Source: Clostridiales bacterium (GTDB taxonomy: Bacteria; Bacillota; Clostridia; Oscillospirales; Butyricicoccaceae). Taken from it: DNA of 16,345 nucleotides. Below are positions 1 through 7,284 of this stretch, piece by piece (position 1 is the first letter of the stretch; every line of letters starts with the position of its first letter). The notes below the pieces were generated by a model. The model did no database searches. It worked only from the letters and a program-made list of their open reading frames with translations, and was not told where the DNA came from. Location: NCBI GenBank assembly GCA_019418305.1, contig DYCA01000030.1:3202-19546 (forward strand), written 5' to 3'. The position numbers and the translations under genes were made by a program.

Positions 1-490
1 GGGCCTCTCGTTCGGGCAGGCGCTGTGCGCTGGACAGCAGGGTGACAGCGCGGTCGATGACACGGTTGTCATCCATTTTTTTCTGCAAACGCAGAACTTC
101 CGCCTGCCTGCGCTGCAGGGCAGCGCTTTGCGCAAAGGCGATTTCAATGGCGGGCGTCAATTGCGCAGGATGAACCGGCTTGACCAGATAACCGGCTGCA
201 CCCACGGAGGCAGCAGTTTCCACAAAGCTGTTATCGGCATAGGCGGTCATGATGACGACGCAGCCGGCCAGCCCCTCCTGCGTGATCAGTTCGGTGGCAT
301 AGATGCCGTCGAACACTGGCATCTTCAGGTCGATCAGCGCAGCATCCGGGGACAGGGAACGGCAGGCCTCCACTGCATCAAAGCCGTCCGACGCTTCTGC
401 ACAGACCTGATAGCCTTGCTCCTCCAGACATTTGCGAATGTCCAGCCGGATGATCGGTTCATCATCGGCAAGAACGATGGTTTTGACCAC
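1..490 (-). CDS. ANTAR-type response regulator (partial)
   Basis: Signal-responsive regulator, predicted to act on RNA by antitermination rather than on DNA. The protein begins at a GTG (488-490) preceded by AGGAGG seven bases upstream on the minus strand. Residues 1-120 are a receiver domain: acidic pair D9/D10, phospho-acceptor D54 in the LIDLKMP context, T82 in MTAYAD and K104 in the LVKP motif. A short helical linker follows (about 122-140), and then a segment starting near residue 141 (DNRVIDRAVTLL, ending PEREA) that matches the start of an ANTAR domain, the RNA-binding module of AmiR, NasR and EutV. The gene is cut by the window edge after 163 codons, so the rest of ANTAR is not visible. 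No sensor kinase is in view. The family is clear; the regulated genes are unknown. Confidence 0.88.
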   Translation of the reverse strand, partial: MVKTIVLADDEPIIRLDIRKCLEEQGYQVCAEASDGFDAVEACRSLSPDAALIDLKMPVFDGIYATELITQEGLAGCVVIMTAYADNSFVETAASVGAAGYLVKPVHPAQLTPAIEIAFAQSAALQRRQAEVLRLQKKMDDNRVIDRAVTLLSSAQRLPEREA

Positions 491-514
491 AGTGTCACCT
501 CCTGTAACGGTTCC

Positions 515-543
515 AGTATAATGGCGGCCCGGAGGAAAAGCAA
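515..543 (-). promoter_or_regulatory. Sigma-A-like promoter for the ANTAR regulator
   Basis: On the minus strand TTGCTT (538-543) and TATACT (515-520) are separated by 17 bases. The predicted start of transcription lies about 20 bases before the GTG start, leaving room for the AGGAGG site. Found by eye; no experimental support. Confidence 0.6.
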
Positions 544-676
544 GGTTTTTTGTGTGCGCATCAAAAAAACATTTGTCCGCACGGCGAAGATAATCATTTT
601 TTGCCAACATTTGCAGGGTTAGAAAACAGTTGGGAAAAATTACTGTTATATTCTCGAAAAAAATTGGTATTTTGGG

Positions 677-705
677 TTGACATTGTCGAAAACGCATGGT
701 ATCTT
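677..705 (+). promoter_or_regulatory. Sigma-A promoter of the DeoR/transporter operon
   Basis: TTGACA (677-682), a 17-base spacer and TATCTT (700-705) form a near-consensus promoter. It lies about 100 bases before the DeoR start codon, so the transcript has an A-rich leader. The spacer contains the second copy of the ATTSTCGAAAA repeat, so a repressor bound there would block RNA polymerase. Confidence 0.75.
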
Positions 706-808
706 CAAGTTGAAAAGGACAAAAATTGTTGTATTTAACAAAAATCCTTGCAAAAAATGATAACATTTGAAATTTGAAAAAAATAGTGCGGAGGGGGGGG
801 AAACGCGC

Positions 809-1591
809 TTGAAATATGATCGTCTGCAAAGCATCAAAAGATTGTTGATGCAGGAGAAGAAAGTCCTGACAGCAGATCTGAGCGAGCGGTTCGACGTATC
901 CATCGAAACGATACGACGTGATCTGGACTTGCTGGAATCCGAAGGGTTGGTGCGTAAGATCTATGGAGGTGCGGAGATTCGTAAGGAAGATCCCGATAAC
1001 ATGGAAATGGACGAATGGAACAAACGCTGTCAGGTCTGCGTGGCGGAAAAGCGCGCCATTGCGCAGGAAGCGATCCGACTGATCCCGGATTCGTGCTCGG
1101 TGGTGCTCGACTCGGGTACTACGACCTATCAAGTGGGCTGCCTGCTGGCAATGCGGCAGAATGTTTCGGTGCTGACCAATTCGCTGCACTGCGCCATGAT
1201 GGTGTCCTGCCGGACAGATCATTCGGTTTATCTGCTGGGGGGACAGGTCAAAAAGGGCGAACTGATTACGACCGGCCTGCTCGCTTCGGATTTCCTGGAC
1301 AGCTTTGGAAAGATTGACGTAGCGGTGATTGGCGTGGACGGCCTGACGCTGGATGAAGGTATCATGGATTACAGCATGGAAATGTGCCTAATTAAGCAGC
1401 GTTTTCTGCGCAAGTCCGATCTGGTGATTGCCGTGACCGACCATACAAAATTTAATGTGCGGGCAAACTACCGCTCCTGCGCGCTCGATCAGGTGGATTA
1501 TCTGATTACAGATGCGCAGGCAGATAGAGAGTTCATAAACGAGATGGAAAACAGAAATGTAAAAGTCATCATTGCCGGTGGAGAGAGGTGA
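809..1591 (+). CDS. DeoR/GlpR family transcriptional repressor
   Basis: Likely local regulator of the downstream transporter operon. Members of this family repress sugar, polyol or phosphate-ester catabolic operons and respond to phosphorylated intermediates. I chose TTG at 809, which gives 260 residues, because a very strong G-rich ribosome binding site (790-800) sits eight bases upstream; an earlier in-frame TTG at 767 has none. Residues about 3-58 form the winged helix-turn-helix, with the family signature VSIETIRRDLDLLESEGLVRK. The rest is a DeoRC sensor domain with the usual landmarks: LDSGTTTY, VLTNSL, LLGGQV, GVDGLTLDEGI and AVTDHTKFN, the last being the region that binds sugar phosphate in relatives. 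The next gene follows after three bases, so the two are co-transcribed. The effector is unknown. Confidence 0.92.
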   Translation: MKYDRLQSIKRLLMQEKKVLTADLSERFDVSIETIRRDLDLLESEGLVRKIYGGAEIRKEDPDNMEMDEWNKRCQVCVAEKRAIAQEAIRLIPDSCSVVLDSGTTTYQVGCLLAMRQNVSVLTNSLHCAMMVSCRTDHSVYLLGGQVKKGELITTGLLASDFLDSFGKIDVAVIGVDGLTLDEGIMDYSMEMCLIKQRFLRKSDLVIAVTDHTKFNVRANYRSCALDQVDYLITDAQADREFINEMENRNVKVIIAGGER

Positions 1592-1594
1592 GCG

Positions 1595-2413
1595 GTGTCG
1601 ATGTACGACCAGCACATTCACAGTAGATACTCACAGGATGGAAAACAAGATATTATGGAAATCGCGCAGACTGCCGTGAGCCGCGGCCTGCAGGGTATCA
1701 CAATCACGGATCATTTCGATTTGTGCGATGCAGAAATCGGATACCGGTTCTATCTGGAGCACGAACAGGCAAGACGGGATGCGTTTGAGAGGGCGCGGGA
1801 TGCCTTTGCGGATCGTTTGGAAATCCGCTGGGGCATTGAGGTAGGACACCCCTATCTCATGCCGGAAATCGCCAAAGAGTTCCTGACGTCCCGGCAGTTC
1901 GACTTCATTCTTGGCGCGGTACATTTTCTGCGCGGGGATCGGGACATATACCTAATCGATTACACGGATGCGTCTGTTGTCGATGCAGTCCTGAAAGAAT
2001 ATTTCACCGATATGCTGGAACTGCTGCGGTTCGGTAGGTTTGACAGCCTGGCCCATCTGGACTATCCGCTGCGCGTAATGAAAGGAAAAATTCCTGCGCC
2101 GACCGTTGCATCCTATCAGGAATATGTCGAGCCAATCCTGCAGGAGGTGATTCGTCAGGGGATATCGTTGGAGATCAATACGCGGGGATTTATGGACTGG
2201 AAGCAACGTCAGGAGCCGGAGGATTGGGTACTGGCACGATACTACGAACTGGGCGGCCGGCGCATTACCATCGGAAGCGATGCGCATGTGCCACAGGCAG
2301 TCGGCGGAGAAATTCCGCGCGCTATTGACAAAGCAATCGAAATCGGTTTTACAGAACTGACGTTTTATCGTGGTCGTAAGCCATGTGCCATTCCTTTATT
2401 GAATCGCACGTGA
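1595..2413 (+). CDS. PHP-domain phosphoesterase (histidinol-phosphatase-like)
   Basis: Cytoplasmic metal-dependent phosphoesterase of the PHP fold, 272 residues, close in length and layout to HisJ-type histidinol phosphatases. The GTG start at 1595 is supported by GAGAGG six bases upstream, inside the end of the DeoR gene; ATG at 1601 is the alternative. All metal ligands expected of the fold can be placed: H7 and H9, D15, H40 (TDHFD), E82 (IEVGH), H110 (GAVH), H154 (LAHLD), and D229/H231 (GSDAH). There are no other histidine biosynthesis genes here. It lies instead between a DeoR repressor and an importer, so a role in hydrolysing an imported phosphoester is more likely than histidine synthesis. 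That role is inference; the fold and catalytic competence are well supported. Confidence 0.85.
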   Translation: MSMYDQHIHSRYSQDGKQDIMEIAQTAVSRGLQGITITDHFDLCDAEIGYRFYLEHEQARRDAFERARDAFADRLEIRWGIEVGHPYLMPEIAKEFLTSRQFDFILGAVHFLRGDRDIYLIDYTDASVVDAVLKEYFTDMLELLRFGRFDSLAHLDYPLRVMKGKIPAPTVASYQEYVEPILQEVIRQGISLEINTRGFMDWKQRQEPEDWVLARYYELGGRRITIGSDAHVPQAVGGEIPRAIDKAIEIGFTELTFYRGRKPCAIPLLNRT

Positions 2414-2481
2414 CAGGAAAAAGCCTGTAGCGTCGATAGAAAAGAAAAAAAGAAAAAATGGAAAAAGAAAGGGAGATCTGT

Positions 2482-3606
2482 ATGAAAAAAAGTCGTAAGC
2501 TGACAAGGCTGACAGCGATGCTGTTAGCAACGGGCTTTCTGTTAGCTGGCTGTGGCGGCGGCGGCGAGGACCAGACGGAAACGACCGCTTTGGATCTCAA
2601 TTCCATGACGATGGATGAGCTGATTGCAGGCGCAAAGGAAGAAGGCCGTCTGGAGACCACCGGTATGCCGGACGACTGGGCAAACTGGGGAGAGAGCTGG
2701 GAGTCGTTCACCGAGTTATACGGAATCGAACACTATGACACGGACATGGCCTCCGCGGAGACAGTAGCCATCTTTGAAGCAGAAAAGGACAGCCCGACCA
2801 AGGATTTCGGCGATGTGGGTCAGGCATTTACCGTAACAGCGGAGCAGCAGGACGTATTGCAAGGCTATAAGGTCTCCACATGGGATTCCATTCCGGACTG
2901 GGCCAAGGATCCGGAAGGCCGCTGGTATGTTACCTACACCGGCACGAGTGCGTTCCTGACCAATCCCAACTTGACCGGCGGTAAGGTTCCGGAAACGTGG
3001 GAGGACATTAAGAACGGCGACTATATGGTTTCGCCGGGCAACGTAATCGGTGGCGCATCCTCTCAGGTAGCGGTGCTGGCGTGCGCAATCGCATATGGCG
3101 GCGGTTTGGATAATGTGCAGCCGGGTATCGACTTCTTCAAGGAGCTGGCGGAGCAGGGCCGTTTGGATCCCGCCGATCCGGTTCGTGACCGCGTGGCAAC
3201 CGGTGAGGTCGCCTGCATGGTCGCTCGTTATGATTTCCAGTGTCTGAGCTGGCGCGACGAGATCAACGCAGCAGATCCGAACATGAATCTGGTTGCGACC
3301 ATTCCGTCCGACGGGTCGGTCACTTCCGGATATGCGCTTCTGTTTAATAAGTGGGCGCCGCATCCGTGTGCTGCCGCGCTCGGTATCGAATATCTGCTGA
3401 GCGATCAGGGCCAGATTGAGCGTGCGAAATCCTATGCGCGTCCGATTCGTTCGGATGTTGAACTGCCTGAGGACGTCGCTGCAAAAATGCTGCCGGATTC
3501 CGCGTATGAAAACAGCTTGGAGATTACGGATGTAGAAGCTTTTGCGGATGCCTGCAATGAAATCGCCCGTCTGTGGGAAGAAGAAGTGCTTCCTTTGATT
3601 AGCTGA
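2482..3606 (+). CDS. ABC transporter solute-binding lipoprotein
   Basis: Extracytoplasmic receptor that captures the substrate and delivers it to the two permeases encoded downstream. ATG at 2482 is preferred (AAGGGAG six bases upstream); it gives 374 residues with a classic lipoprotein signal: basic N-terminus, hydrophobic stretch and lipobox LLAGC with C24 as lipidation site, then a Gly-rich linker. The mature part resembles the iron/AfuA/2-aminoethylphosphonate class of binding proteins (SBP_bac_6-like): an N-terminal beta strand ending TTGMPDDWANWG, the central VPETWEDI..GDYMVSPGN segment, and a C-terminal YLLSDQGQ motif. It lacks an obvious paired-tyrosine ferric-binding motif, so iron is less likely than a phosphorylated organic ligand, but the substrate cannot be read from sequence. 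A terminator directly follows the gene. Confidence 0.88.
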   Translation: MKKSRKLTRLTAMLLATGFLLAGCGGGGEDQTETTALDLNSMTMDELIAGAKEEGRLETTGMPDDWANWGESWESFTELYGIEHYDTDMASAETVAIFEAEKDSPTKDFGDVGQAFTVTAEQQDVLQGYKVSTWDSIPDWAKDPEGRWYVTYTGTSAFLTNPNLTGGKVPETWEDIKNGDYMVSPGNVIGGASSQVAVLACAIAYGGGLDNVQPGIDFFKELAEQGRLDPADPVRDRVATGEVACMVARYDFQCLSWRDEINAADPNMNLVATIPSDGSVTSGYALLFNKWAPHPCAAALGIEYLLSDQGQIERAKSYARPIRSDVELPEDVAAKMLPDSAYENSLEITDVEAFADACNEIARLWEEEVLPLIS

Positions 3607-3630
3607 TTTTCGGCATCTTCACAGTCGCAA

Positions 3631-3666
3631 GGAAGCCGTCTGTATCATAAGGCGGCTTCCTTTTTT
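3631..3666 (+). terminator. Intrinsic terminator/attenuator inside the transporter operon
   Basis: GGAAGCCGTC (3631-3640) pairs with GGCGGCTTCC (3651-3660) over 10 bp with one G-U pair and a 10-base loop, followed directly by six T. It lies 25 bases after the binding-protein stop and before the hydrolase gene. No promoter is evident between it and the next gene, so read-through is probably partial, giving more binding-protein mRNA than transporter mRNA. Confidence 0.85.
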
Positions 3667-3692
3667 CACCCGCAGAAGGAAGGGATTGAACA

Positions 3693-4532
3693 TTGAATAA
3701 AAAAGTTATTCTGGTAATGATCGATGCGCAGGGATTTGATACGGCTGTGCAGCGCGCCGGATTTTTTGAACATCTGGCGGAAGCGGGGCTTGCGGCAAAG
3801 TATCGCGTACAGTGCGGACTGCCGTCATCCTCCCGCCCGATGTATGAAACCATATTGACCGGACAGCCGGTGCATGCGCATGGCATCTACTCCAATCAGA
3901 TCGTGCGGCGCAGCCGCTGTGAGAATCTGTTTTCTCTCACTCGAGCGCATGGGCGCAGCAATGCAGCGGCGGCATATGGTTGGATTGCTGAACTGTATAC
4001 CGATCACGCGCCGTTTGACCTGTTTTGCGACCGGATGTGTCTGCAAGGCTCGGGCGATATCGACCATGGCATTTTTTACTGTGAGGATGCCTATCCGGAC
4101 AGCCATCTGTATGCAGATGCAGAGATGCTGCGGCAGATGTATCAGCCGGATTTTATGCTGGTGCATCCGATGAATGTGGATGATCAGGGGCATAAGTTTA
4201 CGGCGTTGAGCCGGGAATATGGGCATGCTTCGGAAATCTCGTTCGACCAGCTGGCCGTTTTGTTCGACCGTTGGCGCGCGGACGGATACGATATTCTCAT
4301 TACGGGAGATCATGGCATGGATACGCTGGGTATGCACGGCGGAAATGAGGCGATTCAGCGTGAGGTGCCGCTGTATATCGTTTCGGACCGTGTCGTGCCG
4401 GGAGATTTTTCTGACCACTGCATATCCAATCTGAATATTGCGCCGCTCATCTGCGATCTGCTGTGTATACCGCGCGGCAAAGCGATGATCGAGCAATTGG
4501 AGATTGCGCAAAAGGAGGGGAAACAAGAATGA
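3693..4532 (+). CDS. Alkaline phosphatase superfamily hydrolase (NPP/phosphodiesterase type)
   Basis: Metal-dependent phospho- or phosphonate hydrolase of 279 residues without a signal peptide, so it should act in the cytoplasm. Start is TTG at 3693 with AAGGAAGGG eight bases upstream. Superfamily landmarks: first metal Asp in VILVMIDAQGFD (D11); a nucleophile region PSSSRPMYETILTG that lines up with PTxTFPNHYSxxTG of nucleotide pyrophosphatases, making S47 the probable nucleophile; HPMNVDDQGHKF (metal D163/D164 and H167); TGDHGMD (D206, H207); and a late H215 in MHGG. It is encoded between the binding protein and the permeases, and its stop overlaps the permease start (ATGA), so it is translationally coupled to the importer. 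This suggests that it processes the imported compound. Phosphonoacetate-hydrolase-like, phosphodiesterase or monoesterase activity are all possible. Confidence 0.85.
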   Translation: MNKKVILVMIDAQGFDTAVQRAGFFEHLAEAGLAAKYRVQCGLPSSSRPMYETILTGQPVHAHGIYSNQIVRRSRCENLFSLTRAHGRSNAAAAYGWIAELYTDHAPFDLFCDRMCLQGSGDIDHGIFYCEDAYPDSHLYADAEMLRQMYQPDFMLVHPMNVDDQGHKFTALSREYGHASEISFDQLAVLFDRWRADGYDILITGDHGMDTLGMHGGNEAIQREVPLYIVSDRVVPGDFSDHCISNLNIAPLICDLLCIPRGKAMIEQLEIAQKEGKQE

Positions 4533-5389
4533 ATCGAAAGATACAGGCGAAGGGCATCGGAAAATATGCGGCATCGTTTCCGTTCTTTATTTTGGTGATT
4601 TTCTTCCTGTTTGCGCCTTTGTCCAACATGGTCTGGCAGAGTTTTATCTCTCCGGAAACAGGTTCGCTTTCTGTGGCAAACTATATCGACGTGTTTTCCA
4701 AGCCGATTTATCAGGCGGCGATGCGAAACAGCCTGTACCTGACGTTGCTTTCTACCGTCGCAGGCTTAATCGTATCATTCATTGCTGCAATGGCGGCAGC
4801 TGAGGCGACGCGCGGCTGGAACAGTAAGTTCCTGTCTATTCTGAACATGGTTTCCAATTTTGCGGGTCTGCCTTTGGCGTTTGCGTTTATAATTTTGATA
4901 GGCAATTCAGGCGTATTGGTGGAAGTGCTCAACCAGTTTGGCATCCATGTGCTGGATGATTTTAACCTGTATGGAAAAGAAGGCCTGCTTCTGGTTTTCG
5001 TTTACTTCCAGATTCCGCTCGGAACGCTGGTGCTGCTGCCGTCTTTCCAGAGTATCCGGAAGGAATGGAAGGAATCGGCGGCACTGATGAAGGCCAGCCC
5101 GTTCCGCTTCTGGTGGAATATCGGCATCCCTGTCATGCTGCCCAGCCTTTGCGACACCTTCTCCATGCTGTTTGCCAATGCGCTGACCGCATATGCGACG
5201 CCGTACATGATGATCTCCACCAACTATCCACTGCTGCCTATCAAAATCACCAGCATGTTTACGGGGGAAACTGTGCAGCAACAGGAAATGGGATCGGCTC
5301 TGTCCATCACAATGATGCTGATCATGCTGCTGGTCATCTTCCTGTGCAACATGGTAAAGAAGTTCTTCTATAAAGGAGGGAACAGTTGA
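4529..5389 (+). CDS. ABC transporter permease, first subunit
   Basis: Inner-membrane subunit of 286 residues forming half of the translocation channel. The ATG at 4529 overlaps the upstream stop (ATGA) and has AAAGGAGGGG about eight bases upstream; an in-frame earlier TTG lies inside the hydrolase gene and is rejected. About six hydrophobic segments are visible, starting with residues 15-35 (FFILVIFFLFAPL). The cytoplasmic EAA-like loop is at about 181-206 (KESAALMKAS...GIPVMLPS), where the ATPase docks. It is a PotB/PhnU-type permease by length and organisation. The next gene overlaps its stop by one base. Confidence 0.88.
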   Translation: MNRKIQAKGIGKYAASFPFFILVIFFLFAPLSNMVWQSFISPETGSLSVANYIDVFSKPIYQAAMRNSLYLTLLSTVAGLIVSFIAAMAAAEATRGWNSKFLSILNMVSNFAGLPLAFAFIILIGNSGVLVEVLNQFGIHVLDDFNLYGKEGLLLVFVYFQIPLGTLVLLPSFQSIRKEWKESAALMKASPFRFWWNIGIPVMLPSLCDTFSMLFANALTAYATPYMMISTNYPLLPIKITSMFTGETVQQQEMGSALSITMMLIMLLVIFLCNMVKKFFYKGGNS

Positions 5390-6204
5390 TGAAAAGCAAT
5401 CGTTGGCTGCCGCCGGTAATCATTCTGATTGTCAGCATATTCCTTATCCTGCCGTTGCTGATTCTGGGCATCTATTCGTTTGTCACCAGCTGGTCGGGCA
5501 TTCTTCCCTCCGGATATACGCTCGAGTATTATCAGGATGTGTTTGAGGATGCAAGATTCTGGCCATCCATGCTGCGTGGTATCACCATCAGCTTTGTGCC
5601 GATTCTCCTGACCGGAGCGGTGGTCATTCTTGCCATTTACACTTCGATCCTTTACTGCCCCAAATTGGAAGGCGTGATACAAAGTATCTGCATGATTCCA
5701 CATACGCTCAAGGGTGTCATTCTGGCGATTTCCGTGCTGGGCCTGTATGCCGGTTCGGGACCGATTTTCGGCAACCGCATTGTCATGCTGACATTTGTGT
5801 ATTGTATCATTATATTGCCGTTTATTTATCAGGGCATTCGTAACAATCTGCGTGCCATCAATGTGCAACAGCTGATTGAAGCGGCGGAGATTCTGGGAGC
5901 GAGCAAGCTGTATGCGTTCGTGCGCATCATCGTACCCAATATGGTTTCCGGTATTTTGATTTCGTCCCTGCTCGCGATGTCCACGATTTTCAGCGATTTC
6001 GCAATTGTCAAGATTGTCGCCGGCAGTCAGTACCTGACTGCGCAGCAATTGCTGTATAACGCAAGAAACAATCCGGGCCAGTACACAAGCGCTATCGTAC
6101 TTATCATGTTTTTAGCGACGCTGCTCATCGCTGGCATTGCTTTTGCGATGCAAAATCGCGTAGACAGCAGACAGGAACAGGCGCGCAAGGATGCAAAGGA
6201 GTAA
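5389..6204 (+). CDS. ABC transporter permease, second subunit
   Basis: Partner channel subunit, 271 residues, PotC/PhnV type. ATG at 5389 overlaps the preceding stop (TGATG) and is eight bases from AAAGGAGGG; a TTG three bases earlier is too close to it. Six hydrophobic stretches are seen, the first at about 8-31. A textbook EAA loop lies at about 164-184 (EAAEILGASKLYAFVRIIVP). It is encoded six bases before the ATPase gene. The two permeases are only distantly alike, as expected for a heterodimeric importer. Confidence 0.9.
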   Translation: MKSNRWLPPVIILIVSIFLILPLLILGIYSFVTSWSGILPSGYTLEYYQDVFEDARFWPSMLRGITISFVPILLTGAVVILAIYTSILYCPKLEGVIQSICMIPHTLKGVILAISVLGLYAGSGPIFGNRIVMLTFVYCIIILPFIYQGIRNNLRAINVQQLIEAAEILGASKLYAFVRIIVPNMVSGILISSLLAMSTIFSDFAIVKIVAGSQYLTAQQLLYNARNNPGQYTSAIVLIMFLATLLIAGIAFAMQNRVDSRQEQARKDAKE

Positions 6205-6210
6205 TACGGT

Positions 6211-7221
6211 ATGGCATATATAGAGTTTAAGGACATTCATAAATATTTTGGCTCAGCCCATGTTCTGAAGGGCATCAATCTGGGTGTCGAATATGGACAG
6301 ATGGTGACGCTGCTCGGACCTTCCGGCTGCGGCAAGAGCACACTGCTGCGTTGCCTGGCGGGTTTGGAACATGTGGATCAGGGACAAATTTTTCTGGACG
6401 GCAACGATATCACCCATCTGACGCCGAAGCAGCGCAATATCGGTATGGTTTTCCAGCAGTACAGTCTGTTCCCGACGATGACTGTACGCCAGAATGTTGC
6501 CTTCGGCCTACAGATTCAAAAGGTGGAAAAGTCTAAAATTGATGCGAAGGTAAAAGAAGTACTGGAAATTGTAGGACTGTCGGATAAAATTGACCATTAT
6601 CCGCGTCAGCTGTCCGGAGGGCAGCAGCAGCGCGTGGCGCTGGCACGTGCCATCGTCACGGAGCTGAAGGTGCTGCTTCTGGACGAACCTCTCAGCGCAA
6701 TCGACGCGCTGCTGCGTAAAAACCTGCAAAGCGAAATCCGTCGCATCCAGCAGGAGCTGAACATCACGACCATTTTCGTAACGCACGATCAGGATGAGGC
6801 GATGGTCATGTCCGATATGATCCATCTGTTCAATGTCGGACAAATTGAGCAGTCCGGTACGCCAGTGGAGATTTACACACGGCCGCGCACCAAATTTGCC
6901 GCGAATTTCATCGGCAACTATAATATTCTGAGCGCTGCGCAGTTTAAAACGTTGACCGGCGAGGATGCGCAGACCGAAAATGTCGCAATTCGGCCGGAGG
7001 TAATTCGGTTGTCCGCATCGCGGACCGAGCAGCCGGACTGCCATATCTGCAAGGGAACGGTGGTTAACAGCGTACCGCATGGCAATATCATCCGCTATAC
7101 CGTTGCTTGCGATGATGTCAGGCTGCGGGCGGACGTGTTGTTTTCCGAGGCGATGCTGCTGCAGGAAAATACGGAGGTTTACTGTACAATCAAGCGGGAT
7201 AACTGCCTCATGCTGGAATGA
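6211..7221 (+). CDS. ABC transporter ATP-binding protein (PotA/FbpC-like)
   Basis: Energises the importer by ATP hydrolysis at the inner face of the membrane. 336 residues; ATG at 6211 with AAAGGAG eight bases upstream. All nucleotide-binding elements are intact: Walker A GPSGCGKST (36-44), Q-loop FQQYS (81-85), signature LSGGQQQR (134-141), Walker B VLLLDEP with D158/E159, D-loop SAID, and switch histidine H192 in FVTHDQDEA. Residues from about 240 form the C-terminal regulatory TOBE-like domain found in MalK/PotA/FbpC subunits. It completes a full importer: one lipoprotein, two permeases, one ATPase. The substrate label of such ATPases is unreliable, so none is assigned. Confidence 0.93.
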   Translation: MAYIEFKDIHKYFGSAHVLKGINLGVEYGQMVTLLGPSGCGKSTLLRCLAGLEHVDQGQIFLDGNDITHLTPKQRNIGMVFQQYSLFPTMTVRQNVAFGLQIQKVEKSKIDAKVKEVLEIVGLSDKIDHYPRQLSGGQQQRVALARAIVTELKVLLLDEPLSAIDALLRKNLQSEIRRIQQELNITTIFVTHDQDEAMVMSDMIHLFNVGQIEQSGTPVEIYTRPRTKFAANFIGNYNILSAAQFKTLTGEDAQTENVAIRPEVIRLSASRTEQPDCHICKGTVVNSVPHGNIIRYTVACDDVRLRADVLFSEAMLLQENTEVYCTIKRDNCLMLE

Positions 7222-7284
7222 CAGAATTCTAATATACGGGAATAGGGCTATGCTGCACCTATGGCGAAGTGGAGTGATGGCCGT

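Larger units (their letters stand above)
491..808. other. Divergent control region, no gene
   Basis: This 318-base stretch separates the minus-strand ANTAR regulator from the plus-strand DeoR gene and is markedly AT-rich from about 600 onward. It holds one promoter for each side, and a repeated 11-mer ATT(C/G)TCGAAAA at 650-660 and 682-692 that may be repressor half-sites. I see no convincing gene or terminator hairpin in it. Short open frames here lack ribosome binding sites. Confidence 0.7.

Noticed and set aside
1595..2413. Naming the PHP gene hisJ/hisK
   Set aside because: Sequence layout is similar, but no histidine pathway gene is nearby and the operon context points elsewhere.
2413..2428. 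ACAGG/CCTGT mini-hairpin after the PHP gene
   Set aside because: Five base pairs and no T-run; probably chance.
2716..3363. 215-codon minus-strand open frame opposite the binding-protein gene
   Set aside because: Antisense shadow; the plus strand encodes a lipoprotein with a clear signal peptide and ribosome binding site.
2482..3606. Assigning the importer to ferric iron uptake
   Set aside because: The binding protein resembles that broad class, but no ferric-ligand tyrosine pair is evident and the neighbouring genes are phosphoester hydrolases, so the metal substrate was not claimed.
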